NCBI GenBank assembly: GCA_029260715.1
Contig: JAJDCS010000004.1
Location: 1 to 62,872 of the forward strand
Source of the DNA: Phycisphaeraceae bacterium
GTDB lineage: Bacteria; Planctomycetota; Phycisphaerae; Phycisphaerales; Phycisphaeraceae
DNA: 62,872 bases
Direction: 5' to 3'
Part shown: positions 33,968 to 42,545 of the stretch, piece after piece
Layout of the letters: each line of letters starts with the position of its first letter
How positions within the stretch are numbered: the first letter of the stretch is position 1
The notes under the pieces: generated by a model
Seen by the model: the letters and a program-made list of their open reading frames with translations, nothing else
Database searches by the model: none
What the model was told of the DNA's origin: nothing
Position numbers and translations under genes: made by a program

Positions 33968-35134
33968 ATGCGCGTCCTGCACCTAATCGACAGTTCGAGC
34001 GTTCAAGCCACCCCGGTCACGCTGGCCCTGCTGGAGGCCTCGCTGGGGCGGCTGGGGCACACGGACCAGCGTGTGCTGCTGTTGGGCGGTGCGCGGCTTA
34101 GCGCGATGGCGCGGGCCGCTGGGGTACAAGACGCCGCCACGCTGGGCGTGCCGTTTGCCAAGGCGGTGCTTGGCGCCGCCGCGGTCTACCGCCGCGTCAA
34201 ACGCATGGGCCGATTCGACGCGGTGCATTGTTGGTCGGCCGGGGCGTTGTCGTTAGCGGCGTGCCTGTGGCGTGACACGCCGCGTGTTCTCTCGCTCACC
34301 GCCACGCCTGCCAAGCGGGGCGTGCGGTGGCTACGCGTCCTCACCGCCGAGCGCGGCGCCGCGACCACGCTGCTGCCGATCAGCGCCACCATCCGCCAGG
34401 CGTTGCTCTCGGGCGGAGTGAAGCCCTCGGCTGTGCACGTGCTGCGTCCTGGAATCGACCTGGCCCGCGCCGGGCAAGCCGACCGCCAATCGCTCCGCGC
34501 CCAATGGGGCGCGCAAGACCCCGCCGACAAAGTCATCGCCCTGCTCACCGACAACCCTCGCTACCCCGACGCGTTGATGGTGGGTTTGGCCTTCACCGCC
34601 GCCAATAATTGCGACACGCTGTCGGGGTTTCGGTTGCGGCTGCTGCTACACCCTGCCCAGGCCGGCCGCCGCGTGGTTGAAGACCAGATGCGTTACCAGG
34701 GGCAGGCGTCGTCCGTGATCCAAGAGCCCCGCCTCGACGAGCCGTGGGCGGTGCTGGCGGGCTGTGACTTGGCGTTGGCGTTGGACCCCAATGGCGGTGG
34801 GCTGTCGGCGCTGTGGGCCATGGCCGCGAACACGCCCATTATCGCCGAAGCCACCTACGGCGTGTGCGAGTTGCTCGAAGACCGCCACTCGGCCCTGCTG
34901 ACTCAGCCGGGATCGACCAAGAGCCTGGCCCAACGCGTCATGCAGATGCTAAGCGACACACAACTGGCTTGGCGCCTGCGCGACACCGCCAGACACGAAG
35001 CCTATAGCTTCTTCTCCCGCCAACGCTACTGCCAATCCCTGCAGAGTGTCTACCAGCAAATCAACGAAGGCCGTGAAGTCGACGTCCCCCCCCTCGAACC
35101 CACGGGCGGGCTTCGGTTCAGTGGGCGGGCGTAG
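33968..35134 (+). CDS. Glycosyltransferase family 4-type protein
   Basis: A 388-residue GT-B-fold enzyme. The N-terminal domain has MRVLHLIDSSSVQATPVTLALLEASL, and the linker PISATIRQALLSGGVKPSAVHVLRPGID is the usual second-domain entrance of group 1 transferases. The C-terminal domain has a weak E-x7-E region near PIIAEATYGVCELLEDRHSALL. It may glycosylate a surface lipid or polysaccharide, but the donor and acceptor are unknown. Confidence 0.75.
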   Translation: MRVLHLIDSSSVQATPVTLALLEASLGRLGHTDQRVLLLGGARLSAMARAAGVQDAATLGVPFAKAVLGAAAVYRRVKRMGRFDAVHCWSAGALSLAACLWRDTPRVLSLTATPAKRGVRWLRVLTAERGAATTLLPISATIRQALLSGGVKPSAVHVLRPGIDLARAGQADRQSLRAQWGAQDPADKVIALLTDNPRYPDALMVGLAFTAANNCDTLSGFRLRLLLHPAQAGRRVVEDQMRYQGQASSVIQEPRLDEPWAVLAGCDLALALDPNGGGLSALWAMAANTPIIAEATYGVCELLEDRHSALLTQPGSTKSLAQRVMQMLSDTQLAWRLRDTARHEAYSFFSRQRYCQSLQSVYQQINEGREVDVPPLEPTGGLRFSGRA

Positions 35135-35217
35135 CAGCGGCGTTGGTGGAAAAAATCGTGACCACAAACGCGTCATATTTTTATCACAGTGCAGTGACAC
35201 GCCCAGCGGCAGCCTTG

Positions 35218-35490
35218 TTACTGCTTCGCCGTCTCCAACCGCTGGGCTTCGCCCAATAGATAGTCGGCTGTGTTGCGGCGCAGGCCCTGGGCTTGGAGGT
35301 ATGCCAGGCGTTCGGCGTAGGTGTGGCCCTGTCGCTGCATGTGTTGGATATGCTTGATCAATTGCTGCTGCTCAAACTCGTCGGGCATGTTCTTCGCGTC
35401 CCGCGCCAGGCGTACAAACAGCAGCCCCAAACCGATGACCACACCGACCGCCATAGCCCCTAGCCAAATGAAGAATCCTTCGGAGTCCAT
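35218..35490 (-). CDS. Small hypothetical membrane protein
   Basis: A 90-residue protein with one N-terminal transmembrane helix (FFIWLGAMAVGVVIGLGLLFV) and a charged helical cytoplasmic tail rich in Gln and Lys (FEQQQLIKHIQHMQRQGHT). GAGGAGG precedes ATG 35490. The stop of the upstream PH-like protein gene (35530) is 39 nt away, so the two form a probable operon. The family was not recognised. Confidence 0.6.
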   Translation of the reverse strand: MDSEGFFIWLGAMAVGVVIGLGLLFVRLARDAKNMPDEFEQQQLIKHIQHMQRQGHTYAERLAYLQAQGLRRNTADYLLGEAQRLETAKQ

Positions 35491-35529
35491 CGCCGCCTCC
35501 TCGCCAGGGAAAGGCGCCCGGCTGTTCAA

Positions 35530-35961
35530 TTACTCTGAGATCGACTCGACGTGTTTGCGCACCACGCCGGTGATGTAGGGCAGGCCCTCGATCGCCGCGG
35601 GCACGCATACCTTTGAGCCCGACTTGGTGTGCAGTGTGATCACCGCGTCTTTGCCCAGCCCCGCGCCCAGGTCGGCGCGTTCGACGTCTTGCCAACGGAC
35701 GGCCTCAGCGTTGCCGATCTGGATCGAGTCCTCGGAGACGGCAATCCTGAACTTGGCGCGTTGGACCGCCTCGACCAAGTCCCAGACCAGCCACCCCACC
35801 AAGCCAAGCGCCGCCAGCGGTACCCACCACTCAAACTTGGCTTTGCCCGGTGCGACCAAGATAAAGTACAACACGCCAAGCCCGACCAACGCCGCGACCG
35901 GGCGGAGTGAACTGACAAACCCCAAATACCTATACGACGTTCGGTAACCGAATGATTCCAT
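35530..35961 (-). CDS. Membrane protein with PH-like C-terminal domain
   Basis: A 143-residue protein with two transmembrane helices (PVAALVGLGVLYFILVAPG and WWVPLAALGLVGWLVWDLV) followed by a soluble beta-rich domain (FRIAVSEDSIQIGNAEAVRW, DAVITLHTKSGSKVCVPAAI) that looks like a bacterial PH-type domain. ATG 35961 with AGGTGG upstream is preferred over the GTG at 35970. The function is unknown. Confidence 0.6.
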   Translation of the reverse strand: MESFGYRTSYRYLGFVSSLRPVAALVGLGVLYFILVAPGKAKFEWWVPLAALGLVGWLVWDLVEAVQRAKFRIAVSEDSIQIGNAEAVRWQDVERADLGAGLGKDAVITLHTKSGSKVCVPAAIEGLPYITGVVRKHVESISE

Positions 35962-36251
35962 CTGATCCACCTAGTTTGAAGGTTCCTCCTGCAACGAAAT
36001 AGCCACGAAATTATACGGCATCAGACGGGCCGATGCAGACAGGACACGGGGCCATCTGATTCTTGTGGCTGTGGGTCCGGCGGTGGGCCAACCTCGTGAC
36101 CCGCGATGTAAAAATGACACGAAACATTAAAAACCTGAAGAATAAAAAAGCTTGGTGTAAACCGCCATTGGCTGTAAAATGGTACGGCGTGTTATGTGGC
36201 GCAGGCCACAAATCTTTACAAGACCGCCTACTGCTAATCGGAGGCTTGGGA

Positions 36252-37004
36252 ATGAACTTTGATTTTAGGACAGCGATCGCACGGGGCTTGATCGCGGCGG
36301 CGATGCTGTTGCCCGGTGTCACCTCGGCAAAGGGCGAAATCATCACGTCGTTCAGCGGCACGATCGCGTTCATCGACCCGGGCGGCGGGTTCTTTTCCGC
36401 GGCCACGGTGGGCAGCGCCTTCTCGGGCAGCTTTACCTACCCCGACACGGCTGGCGCCCCGGACTTCCTCGTTTTCGATGAAGCCAATTACAGCTTTTCG
36501 GGCGGGCTGACAGGCGGGTCCGTCACGATCGGTGGAGACACCGTCACCGCCAATCAGGTCAATGTGAATATCCAAAACGACCACCCGCTCAGCGACGACG
36601 AAGCGGATTTTGCAAACACCGTGCTGGGCACGACGACCATCACCGCGGGCACGCCGATCGACGTCTGGACCGTCGGCGGCCTTGAGCCGGGCGCGTTCTT
36701 TGACATCAACGACGACCTCTTCGACGGCCACGTCTTCGAGGTTGCTCTGATTTCGTTCGACACCACACTGTTCGACGACCTAAGCTTCCGCCCCATCCCG
36801 CCCACCCTGGGCCAAGTGGACGTGGCAATCTTCACCGTCGAAGAAGCGGGCAGCCAAGGACAGACCCTGTTCACGGCTGTTGGCTTTCTCTCAGACGCGG
36901 CGACGGAGATCCCCGAACCCGCGTCGCTGGCGCTTGTGGGGCCCGCTGTGGCGGGGTTACTCACACGAACACGGCGCACGAAAGCTGGAACCCCACGCGG
37001 GTAA
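36252..37004 (+). CDS. PEP-CTERM sorting domain protein
   Basis: A 250-residue exported protein. ATG 36252 has GGAGG 7 nt upstream and gives a signal peptide ending near TSAKGE. The mature region is beta-rich with GSFTYPDTAGAPDFLVFDEA and several Asp-rich loops. The end is a PEP-CTERM signal (IPEPASLALVGPAVAGLL, then TRTRRTKAGTPRG) with an unusually long basic tail. No enzymatic motif was seen. Confidence 0.8.
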   Translation: MNFDFRTAIARGLIAAAMLLPGVTSAKGEIITSFSGTIAFIDPGGGFFSAATVGSAFSGSFTYPDTAGAPDFLVFDEANYSFSGGLTGGSVTIGGDTVTANQVNVNIQNDHPLSDDEADFANTVLGTTTITAGTPIDVWTVGGLEPGAFFDINDDLFDGHVFEVALISFDTTLFDDLSFRPIPPTLGQVDVAIFTVEEAGSQGQTLFTAVGFLSDAATEIPEPASLALVGPAVAGLLTRTRRTKAGTPRG

Positions 37005-37010
37005 GTGCCG

Positions 37011-37035
37011 CACACCACGCAAAAAACGGTGTGCC
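37011..37035 (+). terminator. Possible terminator hairpin
   Basis: GCACACC and GGTGTGC pair perfectly around an 11-nt A-rich loop, 7 nt after the PEP-CTERM stop. No strong T-tract follows, so Rho-independent termination is uncertain. Confidence 0.35.
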
Positions 37036-37257
37036 CGTGGCGCGATTGCACTCACTCCGGGGCGTCAAACTGGGCGGTTTTTAACGGTCTGGCAGCGGCG
37101 AGGGGCTGATTTTAAGGGAAAACCCCCGAATACCGCAAAAAAACCTAGACGCCGTCTTGGTTTGCCAGTAATATTAAAGCAGTAAATAGCTGACCTTAGG
37201 CTATTGTCGGCACACCCTGCTTGGGGAATTCTGGATTAAACGTATTGGAGGAGTGTT

Positions 37258-38376
37258 ATGACTTTTTCTCCTGGGCTGCGCCCCGCCGCAGCCGCTGACC
37301 GTGTCCACGTTTTTATGGGCAGGCACGCTCTGTTGCTTGTGTTGACGGTGATGGGTCTAGTGGGCGCTCCCGCCGGCGCGATCGTTATCACGGTGGACTA
37401 CCGGTACGACACGAACGGCTTTTTTGACTTGGGCACGTCAGAGGGTGTGATGGCCAGGGCAGCCCTAGAAGCGGCGGCGGGTCGCTTTAGCGCGATCATC
37501 ACCACGCCGCTTAGCGCGGTGTCGCTGACCGACAACAGCCGAGATGACCGGATCGGGTTCACCCACCCCGGGACAGGCTTGCCATACGACGTGAGCGCCG
37601 CTGCGAGTTCGGCGACGGATGCGCTGGCGGTGAACGCGGTGGCTGAAGAATACCGGGGCGCATGGTCGATCGCCCAAGACGAGTGGATTCTATACGCGGG
37701 CGGGCGGTCGCTGGGCAGCGGCGGCATCGGCGGGACGGGCACCGGGCTCAACTTTTCAACCGTGTTTACCGACGGCGCATCGGTCCTGAACCGCGACTTC
37801 CGCGCTTCGGGCTCGGTGTCGAACCTGCCTGTGTGGGGCGGCGCGATATCGTTCGATGACGACGGCAGCACGCCGTGGCACTACGACCACACCACGGCGG
37901 CGGCTTCGGGGACGACGGATTTATACTCGATCGCGTTGCACGAAATCGGCCACGCGCTGGGGCTGAGCACGTCTTGGAACGAGTGGGGCGACCTCTCTTT
38001 GGCGGGTGTTTTCTCCGGCTCAAACGCGGTCGCGGCGTATAACGCGGACAACGGGGCTTCGGAGACGACGCTAAACCTCGTCAGCGCCCTCAACCCGCAC
38101 TGGGCAGACGGGGCATACGATTCAAACATCTTCGCGCTGGGCAACCCGAACGTGGTCGGGACGGTGGGGCTGGGCGTCCTACAAGACTTGCTGATGGAAC
38201 CGACCGCCAACTTCGTCTTCCCAACCATCCGCCGCTTCGAGTTGACCAACGCTGACGTGGCGGCTTTGGAGGACCTCGGGTGGACCGTGGTGGTCCCCGA
38301 ACCGGCGTCGTTGGCGCTACTAATCGGCGGCGGCTTGGTCGTGCTGCGTCGCCCTACGTCGCGGAAGAACATCTGA
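37258..38376 (+). CDS. PEP-CTERM protein with metallopeptidase-like zinc motif
   Basis: A 372-residue exported protein with GGAGGAG directly upstream of the ATG. After a signal peptide (HALLLVLTVMGLVGAPAG) the zinc motif HEIGHALGLS occurs at residues 228-237, as in matrixin-type proteases and the NF038122 family. The third His of HExxHxxGxxH is replaced by Thr, so the ligand set is incomplete unless another residue contributes. A Met-turn-like LLMEPTANFVFP follows. The C terminus is a PEP-CTERM signal (VPEPASLALLIGGGLVVL, then RRPTSRKNI). It may act on other surface proteins. Confidence 0.75.
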   Translation: MTFSPGLRPAAAADRVHVFMGRHALLLVLTVMGLVGAPAGAIVITVDYRYDTNGFFDLGTSEGVMARAALEAAAGRFSAIITTPLSAVSLTDNSRDDRIGFTHPGTGLPYDVSAAASSATDALAVNAVAEEYRGAWSIAQDEWILYAGGRSLGSGGIGGTGTGLNFSTVFTDGASVLNRDFRASGSVSNLPVWGGAISFDDDGSTPWHYDHTTAAASGTTDLYSIALHEIGHALGLSTSWNEWGDLSLAGVFSGSNAVAAYNADNGASETTLNLVSALNPHWADGAYDSNIFALGNPNVVGTVGLGVLQDLLMEPTANFVFPTIRRFELTNADVAALEDLGWTVVVPEPASLALLIGGGLVVLRRPTSRKNI

Positions 38377-38418
38377 GCCGTTGGGTGGCGCACACGCCGC
38401 GCCAAAGAAGACCCATTT

Positions 38419-39087
38419 TCAAGAGCAAGCCCGCCTGCGGCCCAGCAGCATCAACACGCCCGTCAACACCACAGCGGCGCCCGGTTCGGGTAGCGCGGTG
38501 ATGTTGTCAACGCCGACGCTGGCGATGATCGCGTCGCCGCGGAAGTTGGGCGTCCCGGCTGCTGAAAGGATGCGCAACTCGGTCACGTTGCTTAGCGCGT
38601 CGGCGTAGCTGGCCGAGCCCTGGACGCGTGTTACGTCCGCTTCGGCCAACGAAAACACCGCCTGGGTCCACCCGCTGCCAGCCGGCAGCAATAAGGGGTC
38701 TGACGACGCAAACCAAGTATCGCCGCTCTCCACGGCTATGCGCATCGCTAACTGCGTCGCTCCGAGGTTGTTAAACGCGACGGATATTTCGCCCACGCCC
38801 GCAGCCAAGTAGTCGCCCGCCCACTGATCGGTGTTGAAAAGGATGAGCCTGCTGCTTGGGCCGTTGCCGCCCAAGGAATCGACCCGCAGAAACGCATCGC
38901 CCGCTCCGTTCGGGCCGCCGTCGGCGATGTTTTGCGGCTGCGGGTTAGCGGGCGGGCCCATCACCCATCCCAAGACCGTGCCGCCTTCAAAATCGTCGGT
39001 TAGCCCGACCATGATCTCCGCCTGAGCGGTTTGGGCAAATGTGATTGGCATCGCGAGCAACGCGGCCGCGAGTAGCGTTCTTTTCAT
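38419..39087 (-). CDS. PEP-CTERM sorting domain protein
   Basis: A 222-residue exported protein. The signal peptide is MKRTLLAAALLAMPITFAQ then TAQA. The mature domain is a jelly-roll-like fold (DDFEGGTVLGWVMGPPANPQ, FNNLGATQLAMRIAVESG, AGSGWTQAVFSLAEAD) of the sort found in extracellular carbohydrate-binding modules, ending GVDNITALPEPGAAVVLTGV and LMLLGRRRACS, a PEP-CTERM signal. It is next to the sugar dehydrogenase gene on the same strand, 45 nt downstream of that gene's stop. Confidence 0.78.
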   Translation of the reverse strand: MKRTLLAAALLAMPITFAQTAQAEIMVGLTDDFEGGTVLGWVMGPPANPQPQNIADGGPNGAGDAFLRVDSLGGNGPSSRLILFNTDQWAGDYLAAGVGEISVAFNNLGATQLAMRIAVESGDTWFASSDPLLLPAGSGWTQAVFSLAEADVTRVQGSASYADALSNVTELRILSAAGTPNFRGDAIIASVGVDNITALPEPGAAVVLTGVLMLLGRRRACS

Positions 39088-39132
39088 GACGAGTATTCTC
39101 CAAATGGATGGCCTGTACGGGTCACGGTGCGA

Positions 39133-40680
39133 TCAGAGCGTGGCACGGTGACGCCTTCTGTGTGACAGCGCCCAGACGCCGCCCGCGATCATCATCCCCA
39201 GCGTCGCCGGCTCGGGCACCACCACGAGCCTAAAGATCTGCCCGCCGGGGCCGTTCGTGTTTGGGTCCAGTGTTGACGGCCCCAGGTTGCTCCGCGCTAC
39301 GACGTACAGCTCTCCGTCTTCGTCTTCGCCGAACGCCGTGATGTACAGCCCGATCGGGTTGCCGCCCACCACGTCAAGCACCGACAGTTCCCACTGGCCG
39401 GGGGCGACTTCTTCCAGCCCCAAGAGTGTGCCGTTGGGTGTGCCGAACGAGTTGCTCCAATCCGCGAAGATGTACTTGCCCACCAGTTCCGGGAACTGGC
39501 TGCCGCGGTAGACGAACCCGCCCGTGACGGACAGGCCGATCTGAGTCAATCCTGGGAACGCGTTCGGGTCTGAATTGGGGTGGATGTACTGGGCGACGGG
39601 TTCGGTCAGCGTCAGGCCGGGGTCGATGGGCGTGGTGTCGTCGAAATCGAACGTGCCCTCGCGTGCCCGCCACCCAAAGTTCACGCCTTCGCCGGCCTGC
39701 ACTGTGGACGGGTCTAAGACGTTGATCTCCTCAATATCGCCCTGTCCCACGTCGGCGATGAACATCCTGCCGGTGCCGCCGGGCCCATCGTCGAACGAAA
39801 ACCGCCACGGGTTGCGCAGCCCGTATGCGAATATTTCTTCGCGTACCCCGCCGCCTTCGCCGACAAACGGGTTGCCCGCCGGGATGCCATACTCACCGCC
39901 CTGCCCGTTGGAGCCGTCGACGTCGACGCGGAGGATATTGCCCAGCAGGTTCGTGCGGTCTTGTGCGTTGCCCAGCCCGCCGCTGGGGTTGGTGCCGTCA
40001 CCGCCGGTGTGGCCCGGCTCGTTGTCGCCGCCGCCGCCGCCGTCACCCGTGGCGATGTACAGCAAGCCGTCGGAGCCAAAGGCGAGTTGCCCCGCGTCGT
40101 GGTTGAACTGCGGCTCGTCAAACGTCAGCAAGACGCGCTCTGAGTTCGGGTCCGCCACGTTTGAGCCTAGACCCGTCACGCTGTATTCGGCGATCACGCT
40201 CTGGTGGTCGACAGGGTTGACCGGGTCGTTTGGGTCGCCTCCGGGCCTGGGAGCGCTGTAGTAGACGTAGAACTTATCTTCGCCGGTTATCCCGCTTTGG
40301 CCGAAGTTGGGGTGGAACGCCAAGCCCAGCAGCCCGCGCTCGTCAAAGCCGGCCCGCTCGGGCACCAGCTTCGATTCGATGTCCAAAAACGGCGTGGCGA
40401 GGACCGAGCCGTTGGCGATGATCTGAATCACGCCTCTCTGATCCGTTACAAACAACCTGTCCGAGCCGTCGCCCGCGTTGGTCAGGCCGACCGGCCCGGC
40501 CACATCGCCGGAACTAACCGTCTCTAAACCGATCAGCGGGAACTGGGCGTGGGCAGTGGCGGCGGCGGCCAAGCACACAGCCGCCGCGGCTAGAGCGGCG
40601 TGAGTGCGAACGCGGACACTTGCGAAACTTAATGAACGGCTGCCGAATGACGGTAGCTGCTTTTGCTTGAGACTAATCAT
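39133..40680 (-). CDS. PQQ-dependent sugar dehydrogenase with PEP-CTERM anchor
   Basis: A 515-residue exported protein of the soluble aldose / sorbosone dehydrogenase family. The six-bladed propeller sequence includes GLETVSSGDVAGPVGLTNAG, RGLLGLAFHPNFGQ, LYIATGDGGGGGDNEPG and GNILRVDVDG. The calcium/PQQ-side HPNFG and NPWRFSFD motifs are intact. ATG 40680 with AAGGAG is chosen; the signal peptide is long and Ala-rich. The C terminus is VVPEPATLGMMIAGGVWAL then SHRRRHRATL. It would oxidise sugars at the cell surface; the substrate is unknown. The PEP-CTERM gene at 38419 follows on the same strand. Confidence 0.85.
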   Translation of the reverse strand: MISLKQKQLPSFGSRSLSFASVRVRTHAALAAAAVCLAAAATAHAQFPLIGLETVSSGDVAGPVGLTNAGDGSDRLFVTDQRGVIQIIANGSVLATPFLDIESKLVPERAGFDERGLLGLAFHPNFGQSGITGEDKFYVYYSAPRPGGDPNDPVNPVDHQSVIAEYSVTGLGSNVADPNSERVLLTFDEPQFNHDAGQLAFGSDGLLYIATGDGGGGGDNEPGHTGGDGTNPSGGLGNAQDRTNLLGNILRVDVDGSNGQGGEYGIPAGNPFVGEGGGVREEIFAYGLRNPWRFSFDDGPGGTGRMFIADVGQGDIEEINVLDPSTVQAGEGVNFGWRAREGTFDFDDTTPIDPGLTLTEPVAQYIHPNSDPNAFPGLTQIGLSVTGGFVYRGSQFPELVGKYIFADWSNSFGTPNGTLLGLEEVAPGQWELSVLDVVGGNPIGLYITAFGEDEDGELYVVARSNLGPSTLDPNTNGPGGQIFRLVVVPEPATLGMMIAGGVWALSHRRRHRATL

Positions 40681-41150
40681 GGTTGAACTCCTTGTCCTGC
40701 GGGGTGGTATGAGGCGGGATTCCAGTGACACACCCGACGAATCAATTGTTTTATTGGGTTTGCCCGGGTGTGCTGTGCGTAGCAAGCTGACACCATTGTA
40801 CCGCGAACACGCGCATCACCAAGACTTTTTTGTGTGTTCGTTTGTTATTTTTTTTACCGCGTTAGCCACGCGGCGACTTCACCAACAACAGGGTAGCCTG
40901 ATCGGGCGAGCAGTAACCTGTCTATAAATCAAACCGCTTCGCGTCTGTTTTTTTAGTCTTCCGGTGCGGGGTATCTCTTCGGTGGCTTCGTCCTGGCTTT
41001 GTGGTGTTGTACGCGGTCTGCAAAAACTTGAAGGGGCAAGGCTGTGGCCGCCGCGACCCACACCGGCGCTCGTCTTGCACTGCCTGCCGACCGCGACGCC
41101 GGTCTCACCGCTTGTAACGCCTCGCGGGGTAAGATGATCGCGGGATTTTG
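40681..41150. other. 470-nt divergent intergenic region
   Basis: Contains a possible + strand TATAAA (about 40922), a run of seven T near 40950, and a -10-like TAAGAT at about 41131 before the next gene. No coding region, hairpin terminator or known RNA was identified. Confidence 0.3.
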
Positions 41151-42527
41151 ATGATGACCGCACCGAAGCCACCGGCCGCTATCGCGTCGAAGCCATCACC
41201 ACGGGCGAACACCGCGTTGCGTGTGGTGATCGCGTTTTGGGGGTTTGTTGCACTGTTGCTGTTCGGCGCTTTCTTTTATGCGGTCTTTGTGTGGTCCCCG
41301 TCAACTGAAGACGACGGCCAACCGAACCGCGAAGCCTCTACACCCGCCCCGTTTACGCCCGACGGGACGCGGCACACCGCGCCCCCGCCCCACCCCACGG
41401 CTGCGCCGCGCATTGAGATGATCGAGTTGCCTGTTGTTAAAGGCGGTTCGGCAATCTGGGGCAGCGTCGGCCGCGACACACGCGGGCGCATCTGGATGGG
41501 CGTTTCAACACACGGCCACGGCAGCGCCGCGCTGGTGCGATATACGCCCCAAACCGGCCGGGCCATTGTCCACGGCGACGTGCTCGGACAACTCAAACAA
41601 GCCGGGGTGTATCACGACGGCCAAAGCCAGATCAAAATCCACAGCCGGATCGTGCCCGGCCCCGACGGCAGGCTGTATTTCACGTCCATGGACGAACAGG
41701 GCGAAGACGCCGCATCGCAGACCCCGCCTCTGTGGGGCTCACACCTGTGGCGGCTCGCCCCCAACGCCCAACACTGGGAGCACCTCGCACACACGCGCGA
41801 AGCCCTGATCGCGGTGTCGTGTGCAAGCCGGTACGTCTACGCGTTGGGGTACTTCGGCCACGTGCTCTACCAGTTTGATACGCGTACCGATTCGCTGCGG
41901 TCGGTGCGTGTGGGGTCGGTGGGCGGGCACATCTCGCGCAACGTATTGAGCGACGGCCGAGGGCACGCTTATGTACCGCGCCTCGAACCGGGCGCCGCCG
42001 GTGGGTCGGCCGTGTCGCTGGTGGAGTTCGACGCGCAGCTAAACGAAGTGGCCAACACACCGATCAACCACTACCTCGGGGGGAAAGACCCGGCCGCGTC
42101 GCACGGCATTACCGGGTTTGTACACATGCGCGACGGGTCAATCGTCTTTGTGACGCACGAGGGGTGTCTGTACCGGATCGCACCGCCGCCGGGCAACGGC
42201 CCAACCCCGGCAGCCGTGACCGAATTGGGCTTCTTCCACCCCGACGGGTCGCGGTATGTGGCGTCGATGTTCACCTACGACGGGACGCGCCACGTCATGG
42301 GCGTGTCCATGACGCGCAAGGGGCAATTCGAATGGCTGACGTTCGACCTGACCACGCTCAGCGCCACAGCCGCGCCGCTGGCGTTGAGCTACGACGACAA
42401 CCGGATCATCTGGAAACACCTGCTGTATGGCTCCATCACCCGCGACAACGACGGCCACGCTTACGTCGTCGGCACGGACATGAAGACCGGCAAGCCGTTG
42501 TGTTTTAAGATGATTGTCGAGCGGTAA
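41151..42527 (+). CDS. Membrane-anchored beta-propeller-like protein
   Basis: A 458-residue protein (ATG 41151 or 41154). One N-terminal transmembrane helix (VVIAFWGFVALLLFGAFFYAVF) and a Pro-rich linker lead to repeated propeller-like blades: GSVGRDTRGRIWMGVSTHGHG, GRLYFTSMDEQGEDAAS, RYVYALGYFGHVLYQFDT, LSDGRGHAYVPRLEPG, DGSIVFVTHEGCLYRIAPP. No catalytic residues were recognised, and the enzymatic role is unknown. It converges on the coiled-coil protein gene with 18 nt between them. Confidence 0.6.
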   Translation: MMTAPKPPAAIASKPSPRANTALRVVIAFWGFVALLLFGAFFYAVFVWSPSTEDDGQPNREASTPAPFTPDGTRHTAPPPHPTAAPRIEMIELPVVKGGSAIWGSVGRDTRGRIWMGVSTHGHGSAALVRYTPQTGRAIVHGDVLGQLKQAGVYHDGQSQIKIHSRIVPGPDGRLYFTSMDEQGEDAASQTPPLWGSHLWRLAPNAQHWEHLAHTREALIAVSCASRYVYALGYFGHVLYQFDTRTDSLRSVRVGSVGGHISRNVLSDGRGHAYVPRLEPGAAGGSAVSLVEFDAQLNEVANTPINHYLGGKDPAASHGITGFVHMRDGSIVFVTHEGCLYRIAPPPGNGPTPAAVTELGFFHPDGSRYVASMFTYDGTRHVMGVSMTRKGQFEWLTFDLTTLSATAAPLALSYDDNRIIWKHLLYGSITRDNDGHAYVVGTDMKTGKPLCFKMIVER

Positions 42528-42545
42528 CGCGGCGGAGGCGCACGC

